Assembly (NCBI GenBank): GCA_046537875.1
Contig: JBKHJZ010000188.1
Location: forward strand, 1-6,094
Length of the DNA stretch: 6,094 nucleotides
Reading direction: 5' to 3'
Origin: JBKHJZ01 sp046537875
GTDB taxonomy: Bacteria; Actinomycetota; Acidimicrobiia; Acidimicrobiales; VFJN01
Shown: positions 5,171 through 6,094 of the stretch, one piece after another
Numbering within the stretch: position 1 is the stretch's first letter
Layout: each line of letters begins with the position of its first letter
The notes under the pieces: model-generated
What the model saw: the letters and a program-made list of their open reading frames with translations, nothing else
Databases searched by the model: none
Told to the model about the DNA's origin: nothing
Made by a program: the position numbers and the translations under genes

Positions 5171-6094
5171 GCCGGTGCCGCAGGCCCGGCGCCCATCCGC
5201 CCGCTCGGCCGGTCCGGTGGCCGCCACGTCGGCGGGCAGCCGACCGTGCCACCAGCGGACCACGGTGTCGCCCTCGGGACCCAGCCCGTAGGCCGCGGCG
5301 GCGGCCTCGACGAAGCGACCGAACAGGCTCCGCTCGCCCCGACCCGGGCCGGCGGCCGCCGGTCCGGTGGTGGCCCCGCCCGACGGCGAGCAGCCCGACA
5401 GCCTGCGCAGCAGGTCCGCCGCCTCGCGCCACGCCCCGGGGTCACCCGGCAGGGGCAGCGCCGCGAGGTCGGGCGCCGCCACCCTGATGGCATCCCGGGC
5501 GAGCGCCGTGCCCGGGGAGCAGCGGGCGAGCCAGGCCGTCGCGGCCGGCGCGAGCACCGCTGCGGCCACCAGCCACACGTCGTCGGGCTCCCGGGGCACC
5601 AGGGCCACCACCGGGACCGACGGCACCCACCGACCCGAGCCGTCGACCACCGCCTCGAGCACGCGGGTCTGGCTGGCGACCAGGACCTTGGGGCCTGTGG
5701 TGCGGGCGATCCACCGGCGGGCCGCCCGGCTGCCGTGCCCGGCGGCGGCGTCCAGGTCGACCACCGGGGCCGCCCAGCGACGGCGCGCGTAGCGCACCGG
5801 CACGGTGGCCCACGTGGTCGCAGACCAGCCGATCGCACCGGACGTCACGAGGGCCGACGCGGCAAGATCGCCGGCATCGCCGGGGCCCCCGGCGAGGACA
5901 TGGCGCTCGTGGTTCGTGGCCTCCCGGACGACGTCGGTCATCCCGTAGTACTCGTCGCGGAACCCGGCGATCACCTGCGCCCGGTCGTCCAGCCGACCGG
6001 CCGTCCTCGGGTCAACCCGTGGCAGGCCGATCGCCGCAGCGAGCCCCTCCCGCCAGGCATCCTCGCCCGGCGAGCCCGCTGCCGACGCCCTGGG
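5168..6094 (-). CDS. DNA methyltransferase-like protein, C-terminal part (N-terminus outside window)
   Basis: The frame is open from the right edge to TAG at 5168-5170, giving 308 residues in the window. No ATG begins it here, so it is read as partial; GTG at 5974 is an internal possibility. Window residues 44-52 (GFRDEYYGM), a TSGAIGW stretch (84-90), GPKVLVASQTR (134-144) followed by a VxSVPVV strand, a GTALARDAIRV segment (195-205) and LPLP (213-216) resemble the target-recognition/C-terminal region of N6-adenine (TaqI-like) DNA methyltransferases as found in actinobacteria. The catalytic NPPY motif and SAM site would lie upstream, out of view. After a Gly/Pro/Ala linker (about 234-250), the end carries a small helical region and the motif RWWHGRLP. 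The family call is from pattern memory, and a non-catalytic paralogue is possible. Its stop abuts the metX riboswitch, and it is probably a separate transcription unit. Confidence 0.55.
   Translation of the reverse strand, partial: PRASAAGSPGEDAWREGLAAAIGLPRVDPRTAGRLDDRAQVIAGFRDEYYGMTDVVREATNHERHVLAGGPGDAGDLAASALVTSGAIGWSATTWATVPVRYARRRWAAPVVDLDAAAGHGSRAARRWIARTTGPKVLVASQTRVLEAVVDGSGRWVPSVPVVALVPREPDDVWLVAAAVLAPAATAWLARCSPGTALARDAIRVAAPDLAALPLPGDPGAWREAADLLRRLSGCSPSGGATTGPAAAGPGRGERSLFGRFVEAAAAAYGLGPEGDTVVRWWHGRLPADVAATGPAERADGRRACGTG

Overview
This window is very GC-rich, with G or C at nearly every third codon position. It carries five genes, all on the minus strand, so transcription runs from the right edge to the left. 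The codon use, the actinobacterial style of the proteins and a SAM-IV-like riboswitch point to a high-GC actinobacterium. Acidimicrobiia or a relative is my guess, but no phylogenetic marker here proves it.

Layout in the direction of transcription. (1) 6094-5168: the C-terminal 308 residues of a protein resembling the target-recognition end of N6-adenine DNA methyltransferases; its start lies outside the window. (2) 5155-5042: a SAM-I/SAM-IV clan riboswitch, which begins just after that stop codon. It keeps the GGCAACC and GGUGCC core and a perfect 8-bp P2, and a 6-bp loop-to-tail pseudoknot of SAM-IV type can be drawn. (3) 4984-3701: metX, homoserine O-acetyltransferase, with the complete Ser-Asp-His triad. 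(4) 3708-2398: a PLP-dependent transsulfuration enzyme (cystathionine gamma-synthase or O-acylhomoserine sulfhydrylase type), overlapping metX by 8 nt. (5) 2384-1605: an Fpg/MutM-type DNA glycosylase starting 13 nt after the previous stop, with an altered zinc finger. (6) 1604-1470: a 135-nt gap holding a weak promoter candidate, a 16-bp perfect palindrome and a good ribosome binding site. (7) 1469-1: a secreted or membrane protein that runs off the left edge.

How the genes fit together. The riboswitch, metX and the PLP enzyme form a SAM-feedback methionine module: MetX activates homoserine by acetylation, and the PLP enzyme replaces the acetyl group with cysteine or sulfide. The fpg gene is packed so closely behind them that it is probably cotranscribed. 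That would place a base-excision-repair glycosylase under SAM control. The left-edge protein has a signal peptide, a Thr/Pro/Asp linker, one membrane span and a Gly/Pro/Arg-rich tail of at least about 290 residues, including five tandem 9-residue repeats. I recognise no family for it.

The most unusual items are the mixed riboswitch architecture, the fpg placement and zinc-finger change, the Ser-to-Ala change next to the PLP lysine, and the left-edge low-complexity membrane protein. I found no transposase, CRISPR array, tRNA or rRNA. No gene-free stretch exceeds about 185 bases.
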